Of a DNA stretch of 32,133 bases, positions 1 to 7,858 are shown piece after piece. Source of the stretch: Lapidilactobacillus bayanensis (GTDB taxonomy: Bacteria > Bacillota > Bacilli > Lactobacillales > Lactobacillaceae). The stretch covers positions 1-32,133 of the forward strand of contig NZ_RHOX01000024.1 of assembly GCF_003946695.1 (NCBI RefSeq). The letters run 5' to 3'. Within the stretch, counting starts at the first letter, position 1. Each line of letters opens with the position of its first letter. Made by a program: the position numbers and the translations under genes. Under the pieces are notes generated by a model. That model worked only from the letters and a program-made list of their open reading frames with translations, had not been told where the DNA came from and searched no databases.

Positions 1-104
1 TCGTTAATGTTTCTTTGTTCATTACATCTCTGCAATAAACCCTACATATTCTCGAAACTTTGTTCAGTTTTCAAAGGCCTACTTGTTGCAACAGCAACTC
101 AATT
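1..104 (-). other. probable rRNA operon 5' leader (16S gene would lie left of the window)
   Basis: Read on the minus strand, this stretch contains CCTTTGAAAACTGAACAAAG followed by TTTCGAG. That resembles the box-like leader found upstream of 16S or 23S genes in many Firmicutes. It lies directly downstream of a strong minus-strand promoter and holds no plausible ORF. The rRNA gene itself is not in the window, so this is an inference from leader similarity and promoter strength. Confidence 0.6.
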
Positions 105-134
105 AGTATAGCATGTTGTCTTTTTTCATGTCAA
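105..134 (-). promoter_or_regulatory. strong sigma-A promoter, probably of an rRNA operon
   Basis: On the minus strand there is a perfect -35 TTGACA (134-129) and a -10 TATACT (110-105), with an 18-bp spacer. It is the best promoter-consensus match I found in the window. It points left out of the window into the rRNA-leader-like sequence. Confidence 0.7.
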
Positions 135-266
135 CAACTTTTTTCAAAACGTTTTGTTTGAATGTTGAATTAACAATAAAGATAACGCTTCATAATTATT
201 TGCCGTTCACAACTTAAACTATCTTATCAATTTGACTTTAGTACGTCAACAAGAAATTTAAAAAAA

Positions 267-635
267 CTAACCAAAAAAAGATAATGCTTCGGAAATCCAC
301 TGTTCTTTAACATTTGAAATTGCCTTAAAACCGGTGGTTGTGTGCTGACTCGTCCAGAAAAACTTTTTACTGTGATAAAAATTATCTGTTGGAGAATTGT
401 CCATCAACGCTCGAAGTGACAAACTAATCTTCTGAGAATATTCATCAATATCTAATACAAGTACCTTGACCACATCGCCGACGTGAACAACCTCGTGTAA
501 ATCCTCAACATAGCCGGCTGAACATTCAGAAATATGGACGAGGCCCTGTGTTTGATCATCTAATAAAATAAAAACGCCATAAGGCTGAATGCCAGTTACT
601 TGTCCAACCAGTACATCACCAATTCGATAATTCAC
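267..635 (-). CDS. S1 RNA-binding domain protein (CvfD/YugI-like)
   Basis: This is a small protein with a single N-terminal S1 (OB-fold) RNA-binding domain, spanning roughly residues 3-73: IGDVLVGQVTGIQPYGVFI, then GLVHISE and a KISLSLR end. The remaining ~50 residues are a non-conserved tail. The family (general stress protein 13 / CvfD in Firmicutes) binds RNA or ribosomes and has been linked to post-transcriptional control. Start choice: a GTG at 635 lies six bases after GAGGTGA. The upstream in-frame GTG at 644 has its ribosome-binding sequence immediately abutting it and is less likely. The gene is monocistronic and is followed by about 130 bp before the presumed rRNA promoter, with no clear terminator hairpin. 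Confidence 0.85.
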   Translation of the reverse strand: MNYRIGDVLVGQVTGIQPYGVFILLDDQTQGLVHISECSAGYVEDLHEVVHVGDVVKVLVLDIDEYSQKISLSLRALMDNSPTDNFYHSKKFFWTSQHTTTGFKAISNVKEQWISEALSFFG

Positions 636-806
636 GCTGTTCACCTCTTAATTCTGGATACTTTATATTCTAGCAGTAAATTCAACGAAGATAAAGAAAA
701 AATACTTAATCAGACGAGCACTCACAATAATAGTCGAATATTACCGAAATCTATGTTAAAGTTATTGCGCTGAGTCATCTGATCACATATTTAGGAAGTG
801 GATATT

Positions 807-1790
807 TTGAATCACAAGTATGATCTATTAATTATTGGCGGCGGTCCAGTTGGCCTTTTTGCCGCACATTTTGCTGGCATGCGTAATGCAGACGTTGCAA
901 TCGTCGAAAGTTTACCTCAATTAGGTGGTCAAGTTGCAGCATTGTTTCCCGAGAAGAACATTTATGACCTAGGTGGTATCCCTAGTATTAAAGCAAAAGA
1001 CTTAATTCAACAACAACTCGTTCAACTAAATGCCTTTGCGCCAAAAGTGTTTCTCAACACATCCGTTACTGATATTGCAAGTGACGATAATCATGACTTC
1101 GTTGTGACCACAACTAACGAAGAGATTCATGCTAAAGCAATTATTATTGCGGTTGGTAATGGTGCCTTTGCGCCTAGAAAACTAGCTTTCGATTATGATC
1201 AACAATTGGAACGTAACGGAATGATCAATTACTTCATCACTGAACTTGACCAATATCGTGATAAAAACATTGCGATTGCTGGTGGTGGTGATTCTGCGAT
1301 TGATTGTGCTCTTGCTCTCGAGTCAATTGCTAAAAGTGTGACGATTATTCATCGCCGCGATCAATTCCGCGCCCTTGAATCTAGCGTTGCTAAAATGAAC
1401 GCTTCAACTATTCGTGTCAAAACACCCTATCTGTTAAATGATTTACACGAAAAAGGCCAACAACTCCAAATTGATTTAAAAAAAGTTAAGACAACCGGTA
1501 TTGAAACGATGATGGTTGATAAGTTAATTGTGAACTACGGTTTTACCGCAGACAGTCGGATTTTACGAAAATGGGATCTTGAACTTAACGGGGTTAAAGT
1601 CAAAGTAAACACACGCATGGAAACAAGTCGTCCTAAAGTTTATGCGATTGGCGACGCCGCCGACTACCCTGGTAAAATGAACTTAATTGCAACCGGTTAT
1701 GGCGAAGCACCTATCGCCGTTACCACGGCTTTAGAAACAATTTACCCAGAAAAAGTACAGCCTTTGCACAGTACCAGTCTCTTCAATTAG
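807..1790 (+). CDS. ferredoxin/flavodoxin-NADP+ reductase, thioredoxin-reductase-like (YumC type)
   Basis: This FAD- and NADPH-binding flavoprotein transfers electrons between NADPH and ferredoxin or flavodoxin in the cytoplasm. The FAD-binding dinucleotide fold is at the N-terminus (LLIIGGGPVG). The NADPH fold is at about residues 155-165 (IAIAGGGDSA), and the C-terminal FAD motif is YAIGDAAD. The CxxC redox pair of true thioredoxin reductases is absent, which places it in the TrxR-like FNR group. Length (327 aa) is normal. Start choice: TTG at 807 sits 8 bases after AGGAAG. The in-frame GTG at 798 overlaps that ribosome-binding site and has none of its own. It is followed by a PgpA-like gene about 50 bp downstream on the same strand. 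Confidence 0.9.
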   Translation: MNHKYDLLIIGGGPVGLFAAHFAGMRNADVAIVESLPQLGGQVAALFPEKNIYDLGGIPSIKAKDLIQQQLVQLNAFAPKVFLNTSVTDIASDDNHDFVVTTTNEEIHAKAIIIAVGNGAFAPRKLAFDYDQQLERNGMINYFITELDQYRDKNIAIAGGGDSAIDCALALESIAKSVTIIHRRDQFRALESSVAKMNASTIRVKTPYLLNDLHEKGQQLQIDLKKVKTTGIETMMVDKLIVNYGFTADSRILRKWDLELNGVKVKVNTRMETSRPKVYAIGDAADYPGKMNLIATGYGEAPIAVTTALETIYPEKVQPLHSTSLFN

Positions 1791-1841
1791 CTTTGACGTT
1801 AATCCGTACTAACTAATTCAGTTCTTGAAAGGAGCTTCATC

Positions 1842-2360
1842 ATGATTGGCAACCATGAAATGCTATTTAACCACGTTATTGAATTATTGAAAAAGCGTGG
1901 CGTTACTGTTGACGATATCGCCGACTTAGTTATTTTTCTGCAAAAGGACTACATTCGGGGTCTAACCCACGCAGATGCTGCTGAGAGTGTGCGAATTGTT
2001 CTGCAAAAGCGCGAGGTCCAGAATGCAATAATGACCGGCATCCAACTAGATGAGCTGGCAGAGAAGCATCAATTAGATCACCCACTTCAAGAAATCTTGG
2101 AAAACGATGAAGGCCTGTATGGCATTGATGAAATTATGGCCTTGTCGATTGTCAATGTCTACGGTTCGATTGGCTTTACGAATTACGGTTACATCGACAA
2201 AGTTAAACCGGGCATTCTCAAGGTGTTAAACGCACATGAACCAGGGATCATTCATACTTTTCTTGATGATCTCGTAGGTGCAACAGCTGCTGCAGCGGCT
2301 AGTCGTCTAGCCCATCAACATCCCGAGCTTGAAGACGATCAAGACATTTACACCGATTAA
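1842..2360 (+). CDS. phosphatidylglycerophosphatase A family protein (YutG-like)
   Basis: This 172-aa protein matches the PgpA/YutG family. The family removes the phosphate of phosphatidylglycerophosphate or acts in related membrane-lipid metabolism; the substrate of the Firmicute type is less certain. Recognisable parts are the N-terminal RGVTVDDIAD, the central YGIDEIMALSIVNVYGSIG and the C-terminal FLDDLVGATAAAAASRLAH, typical of YutG-type members. A clear AAAGGAG lies 8 bases before the ATG. Interestingly, yutG and the yutD/yutF-like genes, neighbours in Bacillus, are convergent neighbours here. The gene ends at a bidirectional terminator. Confidence 0.8.
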   Translation: MIGNHEMLFNHVIELLKKRGVTVDDIADLVIFLQKDYIRGLTHADAAESVRIVLQKREVQNAIMTGIQLDELAEKHQLDHPLQEILENDEGLYGIDEIMALSIVNVYGSIGFTNYGYIDKVKPGILKVLNAHEPGIIHTFLDDLVGATAAAAASRLAHQHPELEDDQDIYTD

Positions 2361-2419
2361 ATTAAGTAACTTTTTAAAAGCTACTTTTTGAAATACCTTG
2401 ATAAAAATCACAGCAAATT

Positions 2420-2471
2420 AAAAAACGTCCCCCATGAATTCTTCAATGAGAATTTGTCGGGGACGTTTTTT
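2420..2471. terminator. bidirectional rho-independent terminator
   Basis: An inverted repeat (AAAAAACGTCCCC at about 2420-2432, and GGGGACGTTTTTT at about 2459-2471) has A/T runs on both outer sides. It can therefore stop transcripts from both the pgpA-like gene and the convergent TIGR01906 gene. The stop codon of the latter overlaps its right arm. Confidence 0.85.
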
Positions 2472-3117
2472 AGTGATCAGCCTGTAATAATTTCAGTGAG
2501 CGACGCGCCTTTAACCAGCCCATCAACATCATGAGTTCAAACAAAACAAAGGCCAGTATGAAACAATGCATAAAGAATTCTTCTGGCAGAACTAAGATAA
2601 TCGGATCTTTCGCCGGATCAAATAGCCAATCTTGATTGCGGAAGAAAATTTCATGAAAGGTGATGAAGAACTGATTGAAGTTCAGTGCGGCGATTCCTGC
2701 TAAAATTAACGGAATCACGAACCCAATTTGAGCGGGATGAAGCAGGCGATATTCTTGGCGTTGTTTCTTCAAACGTCGTAAAAAGCGAACGGCGAATGGT
2801 GCAGTTATCAGTAAAATAACCCATGCTAAAATAAAAAGTTTTTTTACGTCAGCAAAATGAAGCGCGCCACTTTTAGAAACGGGAAAGTCAGCCAACTGTA
2901 GTGTACTAATCCACGGTAATTGTAAATAGGCCATTAATTGCACGAAGTTATGATAAAGCGCCCCAGCAGAAATCGGCCATAAGCGGCGCACTTGATAAAT
3001 TTGAGCATCAACTGGAAATAACAAATAACTGCATAACAACGTCAGCACCACGGCCAAACTAATGCAAAAAAATGTTACTGCCAGCCAATTAATACCATCT
3101 TTGAGATCTGCTTTCAT
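2470..3117 (-). CDS. TIGR01906-family integral membrane protein
   Basis: This is a membrane protein of about 215 aa with four to five hydrophobic segments: near the N-terminus (CISLAVVLTLLCSYLLF), LFILAWVILLITAPFAV, IGFVIPLILAGIAALNF, and FILAFVLFELMMLMGWL near the end. It fits the TIGR01906 family of unknown function. That family is commonly found directly after the NagD-like HAD phosphatase gene in lactobacilli, as here. Start choice: the ATG at 3117 overlaps the TGA of the upstream HAD gene (TGATG) and is preceded by GGGAAG. A GTG four codons upstream (3129) is possible but overlaps that ribosome-binding site. Translational coupling to the HAD gene is likely. Function is unknown. Confidence 0.8.
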   Translation of the reverse strand: MKADLKDGINWLAVTFFCISLAVVLTLLCSYLLFPVDAQIYQVRRLWPISAGALYHNFVQLMAYLQLPWISTLQLADFPVSKSGALHFADVKKLFILAWVILLITAPFAVRFLRRLKKQRQEYRLLHPAQIGFVIPLILAGIAALNFNQFFITFHEIFFRNQDWLFDPAKDPIILVLPEEFFMHCFILAFVLFELMMLMGWLKARRSLKLLQADH

Positions 3118-3896
3118 CAAACTTCCCACTCATCCAATGACTTAATCTGATAAGTTGGTTGAATTTCCTTTTCCGCAACCACTTCTGGCTTGCTAATGCC
3201 AGTGTAAACTAATAGTGAGTCGACACCAGCGTTAATTCCTGCACGAATGTCAGTTTCGTAATTATCGCCCACCATAATTGCGTTCTCTGCTTCTTGGCCT
3301 AAAACTGCCAATGCGGCATTGACAATGATAGCTTCAGGCTTACCAATGTAGGTGGCGCGTTGTTGTGTCGCATGTTCAACTAATGAAATAACCGAGCCAG
3401 CACCTGGAACTAAGCCCCGTTCATTAGGCAAATTCGTATCGGCATTTGTTCCAATGAACGTTGAACCAGCACGCACTGCTAGTGTTGCGACTTCAAACTT
3501 GTGATAAGTGACATCATAATCCAAGCCAACCACCGTATAGTCAGGATTTTGTTCTGCTAATACCATCCCTGCGCCTAATAAGGCACTGACCAAGCCAATT
3601 TCGCCAATAATATAAACAGTCTTGCCAGAAACGTCACCATGGTTTTTTGCCTTTAAGTAACTGACTGTTGCTAACGACGGTGTGTAAATTTGTTCGGCCT
3701 GCACATGAATGTCGTGATTGCGACTGAGGTTTTCAACTACTGCGGCTGGTGTTTTAGTCGTATTATTCGTTAAAAAAAGAAACGGAATATGCTTGGCTTG
3801 TAATCGCTCGACAAACCGTTTAGCCGCGGGAATACGATCACTCCCACGATAAATCGTGCCATCGAGATCAATTAAATAAGCGGAATAAGATTTCAA
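3117..3896 (-). CDS. HAD-IIA family phosphatase (NagD/YutF type, TIGR01457)
   Basis: This cytoplasmic haloacid dehalogenase-type phosphatase acts on small phosphorylated metabolites; its physiological substrate is not defined by sequence. Motif I is DLDGTIYRG at residues 10-18, with the nucleophile D10 and acid/base D12. Motif II is LTNNTTKTP near residue 43. The motif III lysine is in YIGKPEAI, and motif IV is MVGDNYETDI. The type II cap lies between motifs II and III. At 259 aa it has the usual length for the family. It lies between yutD and the TIGR01906 gene in one minus-strand operon and is translationally coupled to the latter. The sequence shows no odd features. Confidence 0.92.
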   Translation of the reverse strand: MKSYSAYLIDLDGTIYRGSDRIPAAKRFVERLQAKHIPFLFLTNNTTKTPAAVVENLSRNHDIHVQAEQIYTPSLATVSYLKAKNHGDVSGKTVYIIGEIGLVSALLGAGMVLAEQNPDYTVVGLDYDVTYHKFEVATLAVRAGSTFIGTNADTNLPNERGLVPGAGSVISLVEHATQQRATYIGKPEAIIVNAALAVLGQEAENAIMVGDNYETDIRAGINAGVDSLLVYTGISKPEVVAEKEIQPTYQIKSLDEWEV

Positions 3897-3959
3897 AATA
3901 TCAACGCTCCAATATTAAAATTAACTATTTTTCAAAAGTTCCAATTCTGATTGTCCAAA

Positions 3960-4928
3960 CTAGTCCTCTAACTGGCGAATGTGAAATTCATGAGCCGGCC
4001 GTTTAGACACTGTTGGCGTCACTTTAGTTGTAGATTGATGGTTATTCTTGGCAACGTTTGATTGTCGTTGTTTGGTTGTTTTAGTTTTTGACTGATTACG
4101 ATTTGCATGTTTTACAGGCGCGTCAGTTAGCGAATGCATGGTAAAATTATCATGGTGCGTTTGCTTATTTTGCGACACGGTTAACTTTTCTGAGCGGTGT
4201 TGTTTAGACGCACCAAAATTTTTATGATGATTTGCTTTTGAAACGTCATTTTTACCGGCTGAGCGCAAATCTGTCGTCGATTTAGTACTGGTACGAGCTG
4301 ATTTTCCAGTCGCTTGTTGTTTAGTACGTGGACTCGATTTTGTTTTTTGCTTCGTATTTTGTTTAGTGTCTTCAGTCTGTTTAACTTTCGTTTTGCTATT
4401 ACCATTTCGCTGCTTGGACTGGCGATTCGTATTATTGTGGTGTGCTGTGTAATTCGTCTTGACAGTTTCAACCTTTTCCAAGACAAAAAACGCACAACCA
4501 AAATTACAAAACTCAGCAATGTAATCTTGCAGTGTGACAATATTCTGATCGCGATTGGCAGAATGGTTGCGTTCATTGTAAAAGCCGCGTAGCCGCAGCT
4601 GTTCGAAGCCCCAATCGCCGACCACATAATCGTACTTGTTCAAAATTGATTCGAATCGTTGGCCTAAACGCTCGGCGTCAAAACCATCACGATATTGGTA
4701 GACCAGTCGATATTGAAAATTACCGACCAAAATATTTTCGGCATCCTTAACTTTAACAGATACCCCGCGATACTCTGGTTCGTCGGTATCTGAATCTTTT
4801 TGTGGTTTGATATCCGCTAGCATTGTTGCATCATCTGCGGTATCATCATGCCTAATATTAAATACACCTGGCTCGACTTTGATGGTCGTTACCGAATCGT
4901 CTTCTGGTGTGATTAAACTTGTTGCCAT
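3960..4928 (-). CDS. yutD: YutD-family protein with a long basic low-complexity C-terminal tail
   Basis: The N-terminal half carries the YutD domain, about residues 65-155: ENILVGNFQYRLVYQYRDGFD, then YDYVVGDWGFEQLRLRGFY and a cysteine-containing FCNFGCAFFVLEK end. The domain has no established biochemical function. After it come roughly 160 residues almost wholly made of K, T, Q, N, S, R and H, with no hydrophobic core and a strongly basic charge. They are presumably disordered and possibly RNA- or DNA-contacting. The YutD domain alone is about 100 residues, so the tail more than doubles the protein. A good ribosome-binding site (AAGGAG) precedes the ATG. It is the second gene of the operon ahead of the HAD phosphatase. 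Confidence 0.85.
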   Translation of the reverse strand: MATSLITPEDDSVTTIKVEPGVFNIRHDDTADDATMLADIKPQKDSDTDEPEYRGVSVKVKDAENILVGNFQYRLVYQYRDGFDAERLGQRFESILNKYDYVVGDWGFEQLRLRGFYNERNHSANRDQNIVTLQDYIAEFCNFGCAFFVLEKVETVKTNYTAHHNNTNRQSKQRNGNSKTKVKQTEDTKQNTKQKTKSSPRTKQQATGKSARTSTKSTTDLRSAGKNDVSKANHHKNFGASKQHRSEKLTVSQNKQTHHDNFTMHSLTDAPVKHANRNQSKTKTTKQRQSNVAKNNHQSTTKVTPTVSKRPAHEFHIRQLED

Positions 4929-4957
4929 GTCTTAACTCCTTAGCAAAAAAATGACAA

Positions 4958-5272
4958 TTAGCCGATGTGGTTAGCCCGTAAAATTTCCTTCACATCATCG
5001 GCAATCTTGCCTTCTGGTTTCTCCCACTCTATCCATTCAGTGAAATCTTCGGCAGGCATTGTATAATGAGAGTTGATATACTTTTCATAATCTTGAACAG
5101 CGTTAGAATGAGGAATGTTCAATTGCAAAATACGCACTTCTTTAATAAAGCCACGCACAGCAGCTAATTCGGCACGCCCATTCATAAACATATTGGCAAT
5201 TTCGTAATACTGACTGCCATCGTTACGCGTTATAATTTCAATTAAATCTAACGTTTGATACTTTTCAGCCAT
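4958..5272 (-). CDS. conserved-looking protein of unknown function, first gene of the yutD operon
   Basis: I do not recognise this 104-aa protein. It is soluble and acidic, with no membrane segment, signal peptide or cysteine. It has a short amphipathic N-terminus (KYQTLDLIEIITRNDGSQYY) and a tryptophan-containing C-terminal part (DFTEWIEWEKPEG). Start choice: ATG at 5272 lies six bases after GGAGG. The ATG one codon upstream is only three bases from it, and a longer frame to 5353 has no ribosome-binding site. It is 29 bp upstream of yutD and on the same strand, so the two are likely co-transcribed. Confidence 0.7.
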   Translation of the reverse strand: MAEKYQTLDLIEIITRNDGSQYYEIANMFMNGRAELAAVRGFIKEVRILQLNIPHSNAVQDYEKYINSHYTMPAEDFTEWIEWEKPEGKIADDVKEILRANHIG

Positions 5273-5438
5273 CATATACCTCCAAAACATAATAAGTGTA
5301 ACATTTTTACAGAAATGTTGAAAACCAAATCGTATGAGTCTGATAAAAGACATGATGTGGGGCTCTTCCTGGCTGCAAAAATGGCACGCTGCGCGGTGAT
5401 GAAAGAATATTTAGCGCTTGAAGCTAGTGTGCTAAATG

Positions 5439-5988
5439 ATAGAACTGTTATTTTACATTTCTTCGCGCTTGCGCAAAGGTTGCGTATGGAACGTACGGGG
5501 TATCGTGGCGGCGAAGAAATACTTTGCGCTGGAACGTAGTGGGCGTCGATTTGAGACGATTGAAAGGCAATCGTCTCAAATGCGAGCCTTAATATAAGCA
5601 ATAAATTGCCAACATTAATGTCACTACTGAGCGGTATTTCTTCGCCGCCACTAAACTAGCGAGCGGGCAACCCTTGCGCAAGCGCTGAATTCACGAGTGG
5701 TTGAATACCTTCAAATTTTTAGAAGCACAAATTTTCTGTTAAATCACACCATAACATCTTTTTCATCAGTGCCGGAGGAAAATCGCGGTCAGCCGCGGAA
5801 TTCTTGTTGGTGGTTTACCACTTACAAGAAAGCTTGAGTTTGAGACGAATTGGTTTTTATTCGGCTCAAACCAATGCTCGCAGCGTTCCACCAGCGTATT
5901 TTCTGTAGGCGCGGAGAACCACGAGACAACAGGTCTAGGATTTCGTATTTCCCGTAGGCACGGAGAACAGCAACATAACAGTTCTAGG
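5439..5988 (+). repeat. copy A of a TIR-bounded, highly structured non-coding repeat
   Basis: This is the first of four related copies. The left end ATAGAACTGTTAT (5439) and the right end CATAACAGTTCTAGG are inverted. Nested inside are: an outer 19-bp stem (5465-5483 with 5667-5685, one mismatch); a perfect 18-bp stem GTGGCGGCGAAGAAATAC (5505-5522) with its exact reverse complement (5634-5651); a GTAGTG/CACTAC helix; and a 12-bp hairpin TTTGAGACGATT/AATCGTCTCAAA. On the 3' side are the hairpins TTCTTGT..GTGGT/ACCAC..ACAAGAA (about 5802-5830) and a TTTGAG/CTCAAA type. The end module GCGTTCCACCAGCG...TCTAGG is partly duplicated. Related 5' sequence reaches back to about 5380. No plausible gene lies within, so the 5273-6077 gap is accounted for mainly by this element. 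Confidence 0.85.
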
Positions 5989-6077
5989 GCTGACCACTCT
6001 TCCGCAGAAATAAAGAATAGTAACCTAACACTCTGAACCTCTTAACACACAGTCTCTCAAAGAAAGTAGGCTTTCCA

Positions 6078-7460
6078 TTGCAGCGATTTTCGTTTAAAAA
6101 AATAAGTCTCGTCTTCGCACTTTGGTGGTTGGCCTGTGGCTTCACAGTCATTGGCCACCGCGGCGATCCGATTAAGCAACCTGAAGAAACGATTGCCAGT
6201 TTTAACCAAGCTTTTAGCGAAGGTGCTAATTATGTAGAACTTGACTTGCACGTCTCGCAAGACAATGTGCTGGTTGTTTCCCATGATCGTAACTTACAGC
6301 GAATTACAGGACACAATAATATTGTCTCGCAAACCCCGTGGGCCACGATCAAAACATTTAAGCAAGCTAATGGTGAGCCTATGCATTCATTGGCTGATAT
6401 TTTCACCTACTATCAGAATAAACCTAATACTAAGTTTCTGATTGAAACGAAGAAAACCAAAAAGGGTAATCCGCAAAACATGGAGTCATTAGCTGCAGCC
6501 TTGATCAATCAATATCATATGACTTCACGCGTCATGTTTCATTCTTTCTCACTTGCTAGTCTGCAAACGTTAAAAACACTGTTGCCAACTGTTCCGCGAA
6601 TTTTTATCGCCGGAAGTTTGAAACGAATTAATTTTGAAACTTTTGCAACGTCCACTGGCGTGAATATTTCTTCAGAACTCGTCAACGCGCAAATCATTAA
6701 GCAGCTGCACGCCGCCAACCAGAAAGTTTATGTTTGGGATCATATGAATGAAAACGCCGACCGCTGGAATTGGCTCGTTAATTTGCCAATTGATGGCGTT
6801 GTTACCAACTATCCAGCTACTGGTAAACAATATCAGGACGCCAAAACTCAAGCAACAACCAAAAAGGTTTCATTTGACGCCACTTTATTAAGTAACACCG
6901 CCGCAATTAGCTACGAGAATCCTTATAATCTTACTTTGAAAAAAACAACGGTTCAACCATTAGCCACATATCACGTCACTCAACTCGTTTGGAGTAAAGG
7001 CCACGCTTATTATCAAATTGGCACCAATCGTTTCATTGAAGCAACCGGTGTGAATCGTAATGAAGATTTCACCCGAGCTGAGCCCTACTTGAATCAAACA
7101 CTACAATTACGGACTGATTTAACTCAAGCGCAATTTTATAATCAGCCTTATGCACCGCAATCGTTGGCTCATCGTTTGCTACCAGGACAACGCGCTCACA
7201 TCGAAGCCGTCCAAATTTTAAACGACAACTTGTGGCTGCAGACCAAAAAAGGTTGGTTAAAAGGGAGTGATGTCCTAATTGACTTTGACCAAAACAGTGC
7301 GAATTGGCGAGCCTATCAACACTTAACTCCTCACCAAAAATTAGCTCTAGTCGCCATTAAATCGTCCAAAATTTTGCAACTTAACACGAAAAAACAAAAT
7401 AAGTGGCAAATGTTAGCCTATTTCCATTATAATCAAGTTATTATGAAATCAATTTTATAG
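6078..7460 (+). CDS. membrane-anchored or secreted glycerophosphodiester phosphodiesterase with C-terminal SH3-like wall modules
   Basis: The enzyme hydrolyses glycerophosphodiesters to glycerol-3-phosphate plus an alcohol. Substrates outside the cell could include lipoteichoic-acid backbone or lipid head groups. Residues 1-25 are a basic start plus a hydrophobic helix (signal peptide or anchor). The GDPD domain follows at once: HRGDP (H27), the metal ligands E54 and D56 in VELDLHVS, the catalytic H69 in SHDR, and a C-terminal DGVVTNYP. Residues from about 285 on hold two SH3/SLAP-like stretches (YHVTQLVWSKGHAYYQIG and NLWLQTKKGWLKGSDV), suggesting wall attachment. Start choice: TTG at 6078, seven bases after AAGTAGG; no better in-frame start exists. 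The final codons abut the next gene's ribosome-binding site, so it is coupled to the ArsR-type gene. Confidence 0.88.
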   Translation: MQRFSFKKISLVFALWWLACGFTVIGHRGDPIKQPEETIASFNQAFSEGANYVELDLHVSQDNVLVVSHDRNLQRITGHNNIVSQTPWATIKTFKQANGEPMHSLADIFTYYQNKPNTKFLIETKKTKKGNPQNMESLAAALINQYHMTSRVMFHSFSLASLQTLKTLLPTVPRIFIAGSLKRINFETFATSTGVNISSELVNAQIIKQLHAANQKVYVWDHMNENADRWNWLVNLPIDGVVTNYPATGKQYQDAKTQATTKKVSFDATLLSNTAAISYENPYNLTLKKTTVQPLATYHVTQLVWSKGHAYYQIGTNRFIEATGVNRNEDFTRAEPYLNQTLQLRTDLTQAQFYNQPYAPQSLAHRLLPGQRAHIEAVQILNDNLWLQTKKGWLKGSDVLIDFDQNSANWRAYQHLTPHQKLALVAIKSSKILQLNTKKQNKWQMLAYFHYNQVIMKSIL

Positions 7461-7474
7461 TGAGGTGCCAGCTA

Positions 7475-7834
7475 ATGAACGACTGGGATGATCAAGACGA
7501 ACCCAGTGAAATCGACCACGAACAATTAATTAAGACGGTTAAAGCCACCTTACCTAATGACGAGATTACGGAGTCGATTTCTTCATTTTTCAAAATGTTA
7601 GGTGACCCGACGCGGGCTAAAATCTTATATGCCCTATTCGAGTCTGAATTACGCGTCTATGATATTGTCGCGATTCTGGGACTATCACAATCTAGTGTCT
7701 CCCATCAATTACGGTTATTAAAGCAAGCTAAGTTGGTTAAAAACCGCAAAGCCGGCAAGGAAGTTTACTATTCCTTAGCAGACGACCACGTGATGACCAT
7801 CTTCAAGAGCGGTATCGCGCACATTAATGAGTAA
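7475..7834 (+). CDS. ArsR/SmtB-family metal-type repressor (CzrA-like)
   Basis: This is a winged-helix DNA-binding repressor of 119 aa. Family features are MLGDPTRAKILYAL (helix 2-3), the recognition helix LSQSSVSHQLRLLKQAKLV, the wing KNRKAGKEVYYSL, and a C-terminal dimer helix. That last helix carries the position of the CzrA-type alpha-5 zinc site. Aligned to CzrA ligands D84, H86, H97 and H100, this protein has D103, H105, H116 and E119, so the last histidine is a glutamate and is the final residue. The N-terminus is acidic with a His. Start choice: ATG at 7475 lies seven bases after GAGGTG; the GTG at 7460 overlaps the upstream stop and lacks a site. It sits between the GDPD and pepV genes, and no metal transporter is adjacent. 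The inducer is unknown. Confidence 0.85.
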   Translation: MNDWDDQDEPSEIDHEQLIKTVKATLPNDEITESISSFFKMLGDPTRAKILYALFESELRVYDIVAILGLSQSSVSHQLRLLKQAKLVKNRKAGKEVYYSLADDHVMTIFKSGIAHINE

Positions 7835-7858
7835 TAAACCCAAGAAAAGAGGAATTAT

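Noticed and set aside
4181-4627. 148-codon minus-strand ORF and a 92-codon plus-strand ORF inside yutD
   Set aside because: Shadows of the low-complexity yutD tail in other frames; no start signals.
5255-5601. Overlapping small ORFs on both strands at the left part of repeat copy A
   Set aside because: They fall in the structured repeat, lack ribosome-binding sites and encode no recognisable protein; the inverted repeats explain open frames on both strands.
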